A stretch of DNA of 39,214 nucleotides from Burkholderiaceae bacterium (GTDB lineage Bacteria; Pseudomonadota; Gammaproteobacteria; Burkholderiales; Burkholderiaceae). The notes beneath the pieces are model-generated. The model was not told the origin of the DNA. It saw nothing but the letters and a program-made list of their open reading frames with translations, and ran no database searches. How positions within the stretch are numbered: position 1 is the first letter of the stretch; each line of letters opens with the position of its first letter. The stretch lies in contig CANFME010000001.1 in assembly GCA_947448305.1 (NCBI GenBank), positions 66,030-105,243 of the forward strand, written 5' to 3'. A program made the translations under genes and the position numbers. This document shows, one piece after another, positions 13,407-23,235 of the stretch.

Positions 13407-13439
13407 AAAAATAGGCGCTTTTTATAGCGCCTATTTTTT
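13407..13439 (+). terminator. intrinsic terminator after rpsB-tsf
   Basis: AAAAATAGGCGC (13407-13418) pairs perfectly with GCGCCTATTTTT (13427-13438) around an 8-base loop, giving a 12-bp stem followed by T residues. It lies 20 bases after tsf and separates the translation operon from pyrH. A TATAAT at 13447-13452 just beyond it may be the -10 box for pyrH, although no good -35 match lies at the right distance. Confidence 0.92.
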
Positions 13440-13486
13440 AGGGATTTATAATATTTAATATCAGTATCGCTAAAGAAAGGGAGTTT

Positions 13487-14197
13487 ATGCCAGCTTATCA
13501 AAGTGTCTTATTAAAACTATCTGGTGAAGCCTTAATGGGTGACGACTCTTACGGGATTAATCCCTTAACAATTGAAGCGATGGTTTCAGAAATTGCGGAA
13601 GTAGTTCAATCTGGAGTTAAATTAGCGATTGTGATTGGCGGAGGAAATATTTTCCGAGGTGTGGCAGGTGGTGCTGCTGGTATGGATCGTGCAACGGCCG
13701 ATTATATGGGCATGTTAGCAACAATGATGAACGCCTTAGCCCTCCAAGATTCACTGCGTCAAAAAGGAATTGAAGCCAAAGTGCAGTCAGCCTTAAGGAT
13801 GGATCAAGTAGTTGAACCTTATATTCGTCCAAAAGCGATTCGTCATATGAATGAGGGTAAAGTAGTTATATTTGCTGCCGGTACAGGAAATCCATTTTTT
13901 ACGACAGATACTGCAGCTGCTCTTCGTGGCGCTGAAATGAATGTTGATATTGTTTTAAAAGCGACGAAAGTTGATGGAATCTATTCAAGTGACCCTAAAA
14001 AAGATCCGCATGCTACACGTTACGATACGATTTCTTTTGATGAGGCAATTGTTAAAAACTTACAGGTGATGGATGCTACCGCTTTTGCTTTATGTCGCGA
14101 TCGTGAATTACCAATCAAAGTGTTTTCAATTTTAAAACCAGGCGCTTTAATGCGGGTGGTCAATGGGGAACCTGAAGGTACCCTAGTACATGTTTAA
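13487..14197 (+). CDS. pyrH: UMP kinase
   Basis: PyrH phosphorylates UMP to UDP with ATP, the step that feeds pyrimidine nucleotide pools; the bacterial enzyme is a hexamer of the amino-acid kinase fold, unlike eukaryotic UMP kinases. The 236-residue protein shows [11 protein letters not shown] (residues 8-18), GGGNIFRG (51-58), [14 protein letters not shown], and [18 protein letters not shown], all diagnostic. The ATG has an AAAGGGAG site (13476-13483) directly upstream. It leads the long cell-envelope gene run and is followed after 14 bases by frr, the order seen widely in bacteria. Confidence 0.98.
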   Translation: MPAYQSVLLKLSGEALMGDDSYGINPLTIEAMVSEIAEVVQSGVKLAIVIGGGNIFRGVAGGAAGMDRATADYMGMLATMMNALALQDSLRQKGIEAKVQSALRMDQVVEPYIRPKAIRHMNEGKVVIFAAGTGNPFFTTDTAAALRGAEMNVDIVLKATKVDGIYSSDPKKDPHATRYDTISFDEAIVKNLQVMDATAFALCRDRELPIKVFSILKPGALMRVVNGEPEGTLVHV

Positions 14198-14211
14198 TGA
14201 AGGAGTTTTAA

Positions 14212-14772
14212 ATGTCATCAAGTGAAGTTATCTCAAATGCAGACCAAAAAATGATCAAATCGATCGAATCCTTTAAGGGTTCTTTGGCGAAGATTCGAAC
14301 CGGTAGAGCACATACGGGAATACTCGAGCATATTCAAATAGATTATTACGGTAATCCAACTCCTATTTCTCAAGTTGCTGCATTAGGTCTTGCTGATGCG
14401 CGCACAATTACTGTAACTCCTTGGGAAAAACCCATGTTGCAAGTTGTAGAAAAAGCAATTAGGGATTCTGACTTAGGACTAAATCCAGCTGCTCAGGGTA
14501 ATGTGATACGTGTACCGATGCCCGCACTCACAGAAGAGAGAAGAAAAGATTTGGCTAAACTTGTCAAGTCTGAGGGAGAAGATGCAAAAATTGCAATTCG
14601 TAATTTACGTCGTGAAGCCAATGAGTCCTTAAAAAAATTAACGAAGGATAAATTGATTTCAGAAGATGAAGAGCGTCGTAGTCAAGATGATGTCCAAAAA
14701 AGAACTGATAAATTTGTGGCAGAAGTTGATAAATTAGTGCAAGATAAAGAAAAAGAAATTTTGACGGTTTAG
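14212..14772 (+). CDS. frr: ribosome recycling factor
   Basis: RRF works with EF-G to split ribosomes after termination. The 186-residue length is standard. Diagnostic segments are [23 protein letters not shown] (in two pieces: residues 26-36 and 39-48), [37 protein letters not shown] and [12 protein letters not shown] clear AAGGAG lies 8 bases before the ATG. It sits between pyrH and uppS with spacers of 14 and 23 bases. Confidence 0.98.
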   Translation: MSSSEVISNADQKMIKSIESFKGSLAKIRTGRAHTGILEHIQIDYYGNPTPISQVAALGLADARTITVTPWEKPMLQVVEKAIRDSDLGLNPAAQGNVIRVPMPALTEERRKDLAKLVKSEGEDAKIAIRNLRREANESLKKLTKDKLISEDEERRSQDDVQKRTDKFVAEVDKLVQDKEKEILTV

Positions 14773-14795
14773 AGTTTTCTCTAATAATTCAATTT

Positions 14796-15572
14796 ATGAC
14801 GACAACGATTAAGAGTTCTACACTCGCAGTTCCTCCTCCTAAGGCGATTCCATCGCATGTTGCCATCATTATGGATGGTAACGGTCGATGGGCGAACCAG
14901 CGCTTTTTGCCCAGAGTGGCAGGCCATTCAAAGGGTGTTGATACAGTTAAGGTAATTGTCGAAGAGTGCGCCAATTATGGCATTAAATACTTAACTCTTT
15001 TTGCGTTTAGTACTGAGAATTGGCGTCGCCCTCCACATGAAGTAACTTTTTTGATGAGATTGTTTTTTAAAGTTCTAAAGCGACAAGTTAATCTCATTAA
15101 CAAAAATAATGTGAAGTTAGTGATAATCGGAGACTTATCAGCTTTTCCTGAGCCCATCCGTAAAAATGCTGCCCACGCTCAACAATTAACTGAAAATAAT
15201 ACTGGTCTTGTTTTGACTATTGCAGCTAATTATGGTGGTCGCTGGGATATTCTGAATGCGATGCGTCAAGCTTATGAAAATAATCCAGACATTCTTCCAG
15301 AAAATATGACAGAAGAATGGTTATCCCCTTATTTGTCGATGTCCTATGCCCCGGAACCAGATTTATTCATTCGGACGGGTGGAGAACAGCGCATTAGTAA
15401 TTTTTTAATATGGCAATTAGCCTATACGGAAATGTATTACACTCCGATATTTTGGCCTGACTTTGATCAAAAAGCCTTTGCAGATGCCTTAACTTGGTAT
15501 CGCTTTCGTGAAAGAAGATTTGGACAAACAGGCCATCAACTATTGGAAAGTCAAATTGTAAAAAATGCTTAA
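14796..15572 (+). CDS. uppS: undecaprenyl diphosphate synthase
   Basis: UppS builds C55 undecaprenyl diphosphate by cis-addition of isopentenyl units to farnesyl diphosphate; the product is the lipid carrier for peptidoglycan and O-antigen. The 258-residue protein has the active-site motif AIIMDGNGRWAN (residues 24-34; Asp27 binds the pyrophosphate-Mg), His44 in AGHSKG, TLFAFSTENWRRP, and the C-terminal DLFIRTGGEQRISNFLIWQ block. It overlaps cdsA by 8 bases, so the two are probably translationally coupled. Confidence 0.98.
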   Translation: MTTTIKSSTLAVPPPKAIPSHVAIIMDGNGRWANQRFLPRVAGHSKGVDTVKVIVEECANYGIKYLTLFAFSTENWRRPPHEVTFLMRLFFKVLKRQVNLINKNNVKLVIIGDLSAFPEPIRKNAAHAQQLTENNTGLVLTIAANYGGRWDILNAMRQAYENNPDILPENMTEEWLSPYLSMSYAPEPDLFIRTGGEQRISNFLIWQLAYTEMYYTPIFWPDFDQKAFADALTWYRFRERRFGQTGHQLLESQIVKNA

Positions 15573-16401
15573 AGCAAGAGTTTTAACAGCGCTTTTTCTT
15601 CTGATTCTGTTTGTACCGATCTTTCTCCTATTGCCAGCGCTGGATTTGTATCTCTCGTTCATCGTTATTTTATCGATTGCAGCTTGGGAGTGGGGAAGAT
15701 TTCTTTGGCCATCCAAGAAATCTACACCTATTGCTTATGCTTTTCTTACTTTAATTTGTTTGACATGGTTGCTTGGTCAACATGAAGGCTTCTTTGACAC
15801 GCCCGTTGTCTCTTCAATGAGTTATATATTCCAATATCCAATTTACCTCGCTGTATTGGTTTGGTTATTTATAGTGCCATTTTTTTTAAAAAAGAGTCTG
15901 AGCATTCCATTGCCAAAATGGATTCCCTTTTTATCAATACTAGGATTTATTATTTTTGTCGGTGTATTTTGTGCAGCTATTGTTCTTCGAGATGAGAGCC
16001 GATGGTTATTCCTCGGAGTAATAGGAATTGTTTGGTGCGCCGATATTGGAGCATATTTTTTCGGAAGAAAATTGGGTAAGAATAAGTTGGCATCCAATAT
16101 TAGCCCTGGGAAGTCTTGGGAGGGGGTACTGGGTGGTATCTTGATTGTTGGCCTATTTATAGGGATTGTTTTTTCTCTGATATCCGAGCCTCGTTTCTCT
16201 ATTTTCAGCGCTTTGTTGATCGGCTTTTTTTTAGCAATTATGAGCGTAGTAGGTGATTTATTTGAGTCTTTAATAAAAAGAATTGCCAAGGTGAAAGACA
16301 GTAGTAATCTGTTACCAGGTCATGGTGGGGTGCTGGACCGGATCGATGCCATATTACCTGTTTTGCCTATGGCGGCACTCCTATTGAAAGTCATTTTATG
16401 A
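15565..16401 (+). CDS. cdsA: phosphatidate cytidylyltransferase
   Basis: CdsA makes CDP-diacylglycerol from CTP and phosphatidic acid in the inner membrane, the branch point of phospholipid synthesis. The 278-residue protein is mostly hydrophobic helices (about eight). The family signature is intact near residues 235-262: SLIKRIAKVKDSS followed by LLPGHGGVLDRIDAI. SPGKSWEGVLGG around residue 175 is also conserved. It overlaps uppS by 8 bases at its start and dxr by 4 (ATGA) at its end. Confidence 0.97.
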   Translation: MLKARVLTALFLLILFVPIFLLLPALDLYLSFIVILSIAAWEWGRFLWPSKKSTPIAYAFLTLICLTWLLGQHEGFFDTPVVSSMSYIFQYPIYLAVLVWLFIVPFFLKKSLSIPLPKWIPFLSILGFIIFVGVFCAAIVLRDESRWLFLGVIGIVWCADIGAYFFGRKLGKNKLASNISPGKSWEGVLGGILIVGLFIGIVFSLISEPRFSIFSALLIGFFLAIMSVVGDLFESLIKRIAKVKDSSNLLPGHGGVLDRIDAILPVLPMAALLLKVIL

Positions 16402-17579
16402 GACAACTTTGCATCTTAGGATCAACTGGATCAATTGGTGAAAACACCTTGGATGTAGTGCGCCAACATCCTGATCAATTTTGTATCGCATCACTATCAG
16501 CCAACACTCAAATAGAAAAATTAGCACAACAATGCCTCGAATTTAAACCGGTGATTGCGGTAGTAAGTACCCTCGATTTAGCAAATAAATTAAGGAAACT
16601 AATCGGCGCTACTAAGACTACTGTTTTGCATGGCCCAGATGGCCTTATTGAAGCCGTGAAACTATCTCAAGTAGATACAGTTATGGCTGCAATTGTAGGG
16701 GCGGCGGGCTTATTGCCTACTCTAGAAGCTGCAAAGCTTGGCAAAAGGATATTACTAGCTAATAAAGAAGCTTTAGTCATGTCTGGCGAGTTAATGATTA
16801 ATCTAGTGCGTAAAACGGGAGCAGAGTTGTTGCCGATTGATAGTGAACACAATGCAATTTATCAGTGTTTGCCTCAAAAAGCTATTGGTCAAGATTCAAC
16901 TCAGCAGCATCTTGTGGTGAAAGAGTTATTACTTACGGCTTCTGGTGGACCATTTTTGCATCGCGACTTGAGTAGCTTTCAGGACATTACTCCATCGGAG
17001 GCTTGTAAGCATCCAAACTGGTCGATGGGACGAAAAATTTCGGTTGACTCAGCAACGATGATGAATAAGGGATTAGAGTTAATTGAGGCAATGTGGTTGT
17101 TTGATACGCTGCCAGAAAAAATTAAAGTAGTGATTCATCCGCAAAGCATCATTCATTCGATGGTTCGTTATATTGATGGTTCAATCATTGCACAAATGGG
17201 TGCGCCTGACATGCGAACTCCAATTGCTTATGGTCTTGGCTGGCCGACTAGAATCTCTTCAGGCGTTCAAGAGTTAGACTTTGAAATGTTATCAAACTTA
17301 ACTTTTCATGCACTGGATGATCAAAGATTCCCACTTTTGAAACTTGCCCGTGAAGTAGCTGGACAGGGTGGTACTGCACCCACTTTGATGAATGCTGCAA
17401 ACGAAATCGCTGTTGCTGCATTTTTAAATCTTCAGATTAAATTTACGCATATTCATGAAGTGGTTGATGCTGTTTTAAATACACTCGAGATTAGTAGTGT
17501 TGAAAATCTTGAAACAATTTTAGAGGCAGATAAAATGGTTAGAGATTTTACTTCCAAATATATTCAAAGAACCTATTAA
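16398..17579 (+). CDS. dxr: 1-deoxy-D-xylulose 5-phosphate reductoisomerase
   Basis: Dxr converts DXP to 2-C-methyl-D-erythritol 4-phosphate with NADPH, the first committed step of the MEP isoprenoid pathway that supplies uppS. The 393-residue protein starts with the nucleotide-binding LGSTGSIGENTLDV (residues 7-20), followed by LANKEALVMSG, the metal-binding PIDSEHNAIYQCL, TASGGPF and HPNWSMGRKISVDSATMMNK in pieces, all typical. The ATG overlaps the cdsA stop as ATGA, and rseP follows 2 bases later. Confidence 0.98.
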   Translation: MRQLCILGSTGSIGENTLDVVRQHPDQFCIASLSANTQIEKLAQQCLEFKPVIAVVSTLDLANKLRKLIGATKTTVLHGPDGLIEAVKLSQVDTVMAAIVGAAGLLPTLEAAKLGKRILLANKEALVMSGELMINLVRKTGAELLPIDSEHNAIYQCLPQKAIGQDSTQQHLVVKELLLTASGGPFLHRDLSSFQDITPSEACKHPNWSMGRKISVDSATMMNKGLELIEAMWLFDTLPEKIKVVIHPQSIIHSMVRYIDGSIIAQMGAPDMRTPIAYGLGWPTRISSGVQELDFEMLSNLTFHALDDQRFPLLKLAREVAGQGGTAPTLMNAANEIAVAAFLNLQIKFTHIHEVVDAVLNTLEISSVENLETILEADKMVRDFTSKYIQRTY

Positions 17580-17581
17580 CT

Positions 17582-18697
17582 ATGTCTCTACTGGCTTTTC
17601 TGATTGCCATATTTATTTTGGTTGGATTCCATGAATTTGGTCACTTTATCACGGCTAAATGGTGTGGTATTGCGGTTGAGAGATTTTCGATTGGATTTGG
17701 TCCTGTTCTATGGCGAAAAAAACCAAAGAATACTTACGATACAGAATTTGTTTTATCAGCCATCCCCTTAGGTGGTTATGTAAAAATGCTCGACAATCGC
17801 AATGGAGAGATATTTACTGAAGAGCAAAAGCTTCGAGCTTTTAATCATCAAGTACTTTGGAAACGCTCTCTAGTTGTTATAGCTGGTCCAATGGCTAATT
17901 TTATTCTTGCATGGTTGCTGTTAACCGCCTTGTTTTTAAGTTCTCCGATTCAATTAAGGCCAATTTTAAGTGAACCTGCCGTCAATTCGATCGCCGCAGA
18001 GTTAGGCATTGCCGAAGGGGATGAGGTAAGAGGATTTGTTGAACTGGATTCAACAGCAGAACAAATTATTCAACCAGATTCAATAAAAAGTTGGAATCGA
18101 TTACGTTGGAAGCTTTTAAAAACAGTATTTGAAAAAAAAGGCTTTGTATTAGAGTTGGATCATGAGGGTATGGGTTTATATCGTGTGCAATTCTCAGCTG
18201 AGCAAATTCAGAAAATTAATTTTCAAGGTGATTTGTTTGGACAATTAGGTTTAGTACCTTCAAAAACTGATGCAGATTTGCTCTTTAAATTAGATGTTGA
18301 TACACCTAATGCACTGCTGCTCTCATCTGAGCGAGTTTATGATATTTCATATGTTTCTTTGATGAGTATCAAAGCTTTAATTTCTGGTGACGCTTCCATT
18401 CGTCAAATAACTGGTCCAATTGGTATCGCAGGAATGGCGGGGAAGTCGGCACAGTCAGGAATTACTGCCTATTTTGGCTTTTTAGCCTTGATCAGTATCA
18501 GTCTTGGACTTATGAATTTACTACCCTTACCAATGTTAGATGGCGGGCAACTAGTTTTTGATGCCTGGGAATTTGTCACAGGAAGTCCAGTTTCTGAACA
18601 ATTTAGATCCTTAGCCGTTAAACTAGGACTAATTGGGATAGTTTCGGTAACTTGTATTGCCTTTTATAATGATTTTCTAAAAATTTTTAATGGATAA
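17582..18697 (+). CDS. rseP: RseP-type site-2 zinc metalloprotease, shortened
   Basis: RseP cleaves transmembrane anchors such as anti-sigma factor RseA and signal-peptide remnants within the inner membrane. Zinc site HEFGH lies at residues 17-21 in the first membrane helix and the partner LDG motif at 319-321 (Asp320). GPMANFILA near residue 100 marks the second helix. The protein has only 371 residues, against about 450 in E. coli. The region between helices 2 and 3 (about 120-245) has room for only one PDZ domain, and its core LGIAEGDEV motif is degenerate; the usual second PDZ is missing. The catalytic parts are intact, so it is probably functional. It stands between dxr and bamA, the conserved position. 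Confidence 0.93.
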   Translation: MSLLAFLIAIFILVGFHEFGHFITAKWCGIAVERFSIGFGPVLWRKKPKNTYDTEFVLSAIPLGGYVKMLDNRNGEIFTEEQKLRAFNHQVLWKRSLVVIAGPMANFILAWLLLTALFLSSPIQLRPILSEPAVNSIAAELGIAEGDEVRGFVELDSTAEQIIQPDSIKSWNRLRWKLLKTVFEKKGFVLELDHEGMGLYRVQFSAEQIQKINFQGDLFGQLGLVPSKTDADLLFKLDVDTPNALLLSSERVYDISYVSLMSIKALISGDASIRQITGPIGIAGMAGKSAQSGITAYFGFLALISISLGLMNLLPLPMLDGGQLVFDAWEFVTGSPVSEQFRSLAVKLGLIGIVSVTCIAFYNDFLKIFNG

Positions 18698-18751
18698 TCT
18701 TTTTTGTTTTTAAACCGACCCATTAACCTAATACAATATCGAATTAACTAC

Positions 18752-21157
18752 ATGATTTCTAAAGAATTGAAGAGCCCTCCGTTGAATACTAAAAATAAAT
18801 TAAAAAATATTGTTGCTTATGGGGCATTCTTTTTGTGCTCAGTTTTTTCTCTATCATCTGCATTAGCGGCAGATCCATTTGTGGTTAAAGATATTAGAGT
18901 TGAGGGACTGCAAAGGGTTGAGGCTGGAACAATCTTTAGTTATTTACCAGTCAAGGTTGGTGAGACATTTAATGATTCGAAAGGCTCAGACGCGATCAGG
19001 AGCTTATTCAATACAGGTTTTTTCAAAGATGTGCAGATTAGAAACGATAATAATGTTCTAGTTGTCATTGTTGAAGAGCGTCCAACCATCTCTAAAATTG
19101 ACTTTACTGGGATGAAAGAGTTTGACAAAGAAGCTATTCTAAAAGCATTGCGTGCTATTGGACTTGCTGAGGCTCGTTACTATGATAAATCGATGGTCGA
19201 CCGCGCTGAGCAGGAAATAAAACGTCAATATGTAAGTAAAGGTTTTTACGATTCAGAAATCGTGACTACAGTTACTCCAGGTGAGCGTAACCAAGTTTCT
19301 GTTTTCATGAATATTGAAGAAGGCTTAGTTTCTAAGATTGCTCAAATTAACATTATTGGAAATAAAGTTTTCACAGAAAGTAAGTTACGAGAAGAGATGC
19401 TATTGTCGGTGGGCAACTGGGTTTCTTGGTATACCAAGAACAATCTCTACTCTAAGCAAAAACTGACTGCCGATTTAGAATCTTTAAGATCCTTTTATTT
19501 AAATCAAGGTTATCTTGAGTTCAATATTGAATCAACTCAGGTATCAATTTCTCCTGACAAAAAAGGTGTTTTCTTAACGATTAAAATTTTTGAAGGGGAG
19601 CAATATACCGTTAAAAATATCAAGTTGGGTGGAGAGATGTACGGTAAAGAGGATGAGCTAATTAAATTAATTCCTCTCAAAGCAGGAGATATTTATTCTG
19701 CAACTAAATTAAATATGGGTACTAAGGCGATTGCGGATGTTTTAGGTAGCTATGGTTATGCCTTTGCTTTGATTAACCCTCAGCCTGATTTAAGAAAAGA
19801 TGATAAGACTGTCGATTTATTATTAGTAGTCGATCCAGGCAAGCGGGCTTATGTTCGTAATATTAACGTGGTTGGTAACTCAAAAACTAGAGATACTGTG
19901 ATTCGTCGTGAAATGAGGCAGTTCGAAAGCTCTTGGTATGACGGCGAAAAAATTAAACTATCCAAAGATCGTATTAATCGTTTAGGTTACTTTACTGAAG
20001 TAGATGTTGCCACTCAAGAGATTCCTGGATTGAATGACCAAGTGGATTTAAATGTCAAAGTTGCAGAAAAACCAACGGGCTCCTTTACTTTAGGCGCGGG
20101 CTTCTCATCGATGGAAGGTGTAGTATTGAGTGCTGGTATCAATCAAGAGAACGCATTTGGAACTGGAACCAGCATTGGATTTAACGTTAATACTGGATCT
20201 ATCAATCGAACCCTAGTTGTCTCCCAGTTTGACCCTTACTTTACTGAGGATGGTATAAGTCGTTATACCGATGTTTACTATCGAACATCTAGACCACTTT
20301 ATTATCTAGGTGATTCTGATTATACGATTGTTACTGCAGGTACCACAACGCGCTTAGGTATTCCGTATTCTGAAACTGGTAGAGTTTTCGTTGGATTAGG
20401 AGTTGAAAATTTAAGCTTAAATACCACTGCAAATACGCCTATTCAGTATCAAAAATACGCAGCTCAACTTTCTGGATTTGATCCATCAGTCGTTGACGGT
20501 ACAACGAACGATCCTTATTTGGGGATATATTCTGCGAGTTCTTGGAACGTTCCTTTATCTCTAGGTTGGTCGAAAGATCGAAGAGACAGCGCGTTAATTC
20601 CTACCAATGGTCTTTATCAACAGGCTAGTTTTGAGGTTGGGATGCCCGTTGCTGATTTGAGGTACTACCGTGCCTATTACCAAGCCCAGTACTTTTATCC
20701 ACTTACAAAGACAAATGTTCTATCTTTTAATGGAGTCTTTGGTTATGGTGCGTCGTATGGTGTTAATCCATTCCCTATAACTAAAAATTATTACGTCGGC
20801 GGCATTGGATCTGTTAGAGGTTATACCCCAGGCTCTTTAGGTCCTCAAACTTACAATCAGACTCTCGGTATTTATCAACCGATAGGGGGACCATCAAAAA
20901 TGATTGGTAACATTGAGTATACTTTCCCTGTTCCAGGATCTGGAACTGATAAAACCCTTAGATTTTTTGGATTTTTTGATGCTGGAAACGTATATGATGG
21001 AATGCCTAACTTTAGTGGTTTAAGATACTCATACGGTTTAGGAATTGCTTGGATTTCCCCTCTTGGTCCTTTGAAGTTTAGTTATGCATTCCCATTGAAT
21101 ACAACAGATCAAGATCATATTCAAAACTTCCAATTCCAAATCGGTACAACCTTTTAA
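18752..21157 (+). CDS. bamA: outer membrane protein assembly factor BamA
   Basis: BamA is the Omp85 channel that folds and inserts beta-barrel proteins in the outer membrane. I chose the ATG at 18752 (801 residues): it gives a basic N-region, a hydrophobic core and a signal peptidase I site at ALA-AD (after residue 39). The in-frame TTG at 18704 would add 16 residues of non-signal character. Five POTRA domains occupy about residues 40-440 (the first starts FVVKDIRVEGLQRVE), then the 16-strand barrel with the conserved loop-6 motif VRGYTPGSLGP and a C-terminal Phe (FQIGTTF), the usual beta-signal. It is followed by skp after 17 bases. Confidence 0.95.
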   Translation: MISKELKSPPLNTKNKLKNIVAYGAFFLCSVFSLSSALAADPFVVKDIRVEGLQRVEAGTIFSYLPVKVGETFNDSKGSDAIRSLFNTGFFKDVQIRNDNNVLVVIVEERPTISKIDFTGMKEFDKEAILKALRAIGLAEARYYDKSMVDRAEQEIKRQYVSKGFYDSEIVTTVTPGERNQVSVFMNIEEGLVSKIAQINIIGNKVFTESKLREEMLLSVGNWVSWYTKNNLYSKQKLTADLESLRSFYLNQGYLEFNIESTQVSISPDKKGVFLTIKIFEGEQYTVKNIKLGGEMYGKEDELIKLIPLKAGDIYSATKLNMGTKAIADVLGSYGYAFALINPQPDLRKDDKTVDLLLVVDPGKRAYVRNINVVGNSKTRDTVIRREMRQFESSWYDGEKIKLSKDRINRLGYFTEVDVATQEIPGLNDQVDLNVKVAEKPTGSFTLGAGFSSMEGVVLSAGINQENAFGTGTSIGFNVNTGSINRTLVVSQFDPYFTEDGISRYTDVYYRTSRPLYYLGDSDYTIVTAGTTTRLGIPYSETGRVFVGLGVENLSLNTTANTPIQYQKYAAQLSGFDPSVVDGTTNDPYLGIYSASSWNVPLSLGWSKDRRDSALIPTNGLYQQASFEVGMPVADLRYYRAYYQAQYFYPLTKTNVLSFNGVFGYGASYGVNPFPITKNYYVGGIGSVRGYTPGSLGPQTYNQTLGIYQPIGGPSKMIGNIEYTFPVPGSGTDKTLRFFGFFDAGNVYDGMPNFSGLRYSYGLGIAWISPLGPLKFSYAFPLNTTDQDHIQNFQFQIGTTF

Positions 21158-21174
21158 TTTTCAAGGAAATTTTC

Positions 21175-21693
21175 ATGAAACAACTTAAAATTCAAGTCCT
21201 ACTTCGCGTATTAGTATTTTCGTTCATGTTCCTTTTGCCTTCTTTAGGGCAATCTCAAGAAACTTCCGCTAAGATTGCGTACGTTAGTCTTGACAGAATA
21301 TTAAATGAGTCAAAAATTGCAAAAGAAGCACAAAGCAAAATGCAAACAGAATTTGGTCAACGTGAAAAAGAAGTTCGCGATGGCATCGCAAAAATTAAAA
21401 CGGAAGCTGCCCAGTTAGACAAAGATGCTGCAATCCTACCCGAGGCTGATCGTATTCGTAAACAACGTGAACTAGCAGATCATGATCGTGAATTACAGCG
21501 TAAACAAAGGGAATTGATTGAGGATTCACAACGTCGTGGTGCCGAAGAAAGAGCGAAGATTTTTGAAAAAGCGAACCAAGTTTTGAAGTTAATTGTTGAA
21601 CAAAAGAAATTAGATTTAGTTGTTCAAGATGCGGCTTATGTTAATCCAAGGATTGATATTACCAATGATGTTTTGGCTGCTTTGAACAAGTAA
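21175..21693 (+). CDS. skp: periplasmic chaperone Skp/OmpH
   Basis: Skp is the trimeric jellyfish-shaped chaperone that carries unfolded outer membrane proteins across the periplasm to the Bam complex. The 172-residue protein has an N-terminal signal peptide (about residues 1-27, LLRVLVFSFMFLLPSLGQS), then KIAYVSLDRILNESKIAKEA and a long charged helical region (about 55-140) forming the coiled-coil arms. AAGGAA lies just before the ATG. The place between bamA and lpxD is conserved in Gram-negative bacteria. Confidence 0.95.
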   Translation: MKQLKIQVLLRVLVFSFMFLLPSLGQSQETSAKIAYVSLDRILNESKIAKEAQSKMQTEFGQREKEVRDGIAKIKTEAAQLDKDAAILPEADRIRKQRELADHDRELQRKQRELIEDSQRRGAEERAKIFEKANQVLKLIVEQKKLDLVVQDAAYVNPRIDITNDVLAALNK

Positions 21694-21724
21694 TCACTAT
21701 ATTTTGGCAGACCCTTCGAAAAGT

Positions 21725-22777
21725 ATGCTGCGTTCATTAAATCTTGCTCAGCTTTCTGGTCAATTTGATTTTGTTTTACATGGGCAAGGGGGCTTCACGA
21801 TTAAAGGATTAGCCCCTTTGTCTATCGCGAATGAAACACAGCTCTCTTTTTTAGTTAATCCTATTTATCGTTCCCAAGCTATATCGAGTTCCGCAGGTGC
21901 ACTAATATTAAATGAGGCGGACTACCAATTCGTTACATCCCAATCTGACAATGCTCGTAATTATTTAGTCGCTAAGAATCCTTATGCTCTTTTTGCAAGA
22001 ATTGCTCAAGAATTTGAGCGTTTAGGAAAGCAGGACGAGCCTGGTTCAATTCATCCCACTGCGGTAGTTGAGCCTGGGGCAATTGTTTCTTCCTCAGCTG
22101 TAATTGGTCCTTTTTGTACAATTAAAACTGGGGCAGAAGTAGGTGATTATGTTAAGTTAGAGGGCCATGTTCATATTGGTAAAAATGTAAAAGTTGGCTC
22201 TTATACTAAAATTTTTCCAATGACAGTCATTTATGATGAGTGTCAGATAGGTCATCGTTGTATTTTGCATGGTGGCGTCGTAATTGGCTCTGATGGATTT
22301 GGATTTGCTCCTGACTTTACAGCATCCGGAGGTGAGTGGGTAAAAATCCCTCAAACTGGAAAAGTTATAGTCGGTAATGATGTTGAAATGGGTGCTTCCA
22401 CTACAGTAGACCGTGGTGCAATGGCAGATACTGTGATTGGCGATGGTTGTAAGTTTGATAATCAAGTTCAGATTGGTCACAATGTAAAGATGGGTAGTCA
22501 CTGCGTGATGGCGGGTTGTTCGGGTGTCGCTGGAAGTACTGAGTTAGGTAATCTGTGTGTTATCGGTGGCTATTCGAATTTTTCAGGCCACCTACAGATT
22601 GCAGATCGTACAACGGTTTCAGGTGGAACCTCTATCACAAAATCAATTACCACTCCTGGACTTCATTTCACAGGGGTGTTTCCCTATACGCAGCATGCTC
22701 AATGGGAGAAAAATGCGGCCATATTACGTGGTTTAGATAAATTGCGTCAACAAGTAAGACAGTTAATCAAAGGGTAA
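21725..22777 (+). CDS. lpxD: UDP-3-O-(3-hydroxyacyl)glucosamine N-acyltransferase
   Basis: LpxD adds the second hydroxyacyl chain to UDP-3-O-acyl-glucosamine in lipid A synthesis, using acyl-ACP. An N-terminal uridine-binding domain (residues 1-100) precedes a left-handed beta-helix of hexapeptide repeats, with catalytic His252 in [13 protein letters not shown] and the downstream GGTSITKSI and [10 protein letters not shown] segments. I prefer the ATG at 21725 (350 residues) to the TTG at 21704 (357): the ATG has a purine run (GAAAAG) just upstream and the TTG has no ribosome binding site, but the difference of seven residues cannot be settled by eye. fabZ follows after 7 bases. Confidence 0.95.
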   Translation: MLRSLNLAQLSGQFDFVLHGQGGFTIKGLAPLSIANETQLSFLVNPIYRSQAISSSAGALILNEADYQFVTSQSDNARNYLVAKNPYALFARIAQEFERLGKQDEPGSIHPTAVVEPGAIVSSSAVIGPFCTIKTGAEVGDYVKLEGHVHIGKNVKVGSYTKIFPMTVIYDECQIGHRCILHGGVVIGSDGFGFAPDFTASGGEWVKIPQTGKVIVGNDVEMGASTTVDRGAMADTVIGDGCKFDNQVQIGHNVKMGSHCVMAGCSGVAGSTELGNLCVIGGYSNFSGHLQIADRTTVSGGTSITKSITTPGLHFTGVFPYTQHAQWEKNAAILRGLDKLRQQVRQLIKG

Positions 22778-22784
22778 ACAAATC

Positions 22785-23234
22785 ATGACCGATAACATGA
22801 ACATGAATATTAATCGTATTCTCAAACTTTTACCCCATCGCTATCCGATTCTTTTAGTTGATAGAGTTCTTGAGCTTGAACCAAGTAAACGAATTAAAGC
22901 TTTGAAAAACGTTTCAGTGAACGAACCCTATTTTCAAGGGCACTTTCCCGAGTTTCCAGTAATGCCCGGCGTCCTCATTTTAGAGTCGCTAGCCCAAGCC
23001 TCAGCTCTACTTGCATTTTCTCAAGAGCAAAAGAAAGACACGGTTTATTATTTTGCAGGTATTGATAATGCGAGATTTAAAAAGCCCGTTACTCCAGGCG
23101 ATCAACTCATACTAAATGCTGAAGTGATTCGCAATAAAGCGGGCATTTGGAAATTTAATGCCTTTGCCACAGTGGACAACGAGATTGTCGCCCAAGCAGA
23201 CTTACTCTGTGCAATCCGTCAAAAAGGTGAGTGA
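22785..23234 (+). CDS. fabZ: 3-hydroxyacyl-ACP dehydratase FabZ
   Basis: FabZ dehydrates 3-hydroxyacyl-ACP in fatty acid elongation and competes with the lipid A enzymes for 3-hydroxyacyl-ACP, which explains why its gene lies between lpxD and lpxA. The 149-residue hot-dog-fold protein shows [14 protein letters not shown] (residues 15-28), catalytic His53 in [12 protein letters not shown] and Glu67 in [14 protein letters not shown] near the end of lpxD can act as its ribosome binding site. lpxA starts one base after its stop. Confidence 0.98.
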   Translation: MTDNMNMNINRILKLLPHRYPILLVDRVLELEPSKRIKALKNVSVNEPYFQGHFPEFPVMPGVLILESLAQASALLAFSQEQKKDTVYYFAGIDNARFKKPVTPGDQLILNAEVIRNKAGIWKFNAFATVDNEIVAQADLLCAIRQKGE

Positions 23235-23235
23235 T

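Noticed and set aside
15843-16289. 148-codon open frame on the minus strand inside cdsA
   Set aside because: It is antisense to a gene with a full family signature, its translation is low-complexity Ile/Lys/Pro-rich, and it has no ribosome binding site or recognisable domain.
23158-23235. N-terminal extension of lpxA from an upstream ATG
   Set aside because: It would overlap fabZ by 77 bases and the extra residues have no counterpart in LpxA; the ATG at 23236 gives the normal N-terminus.
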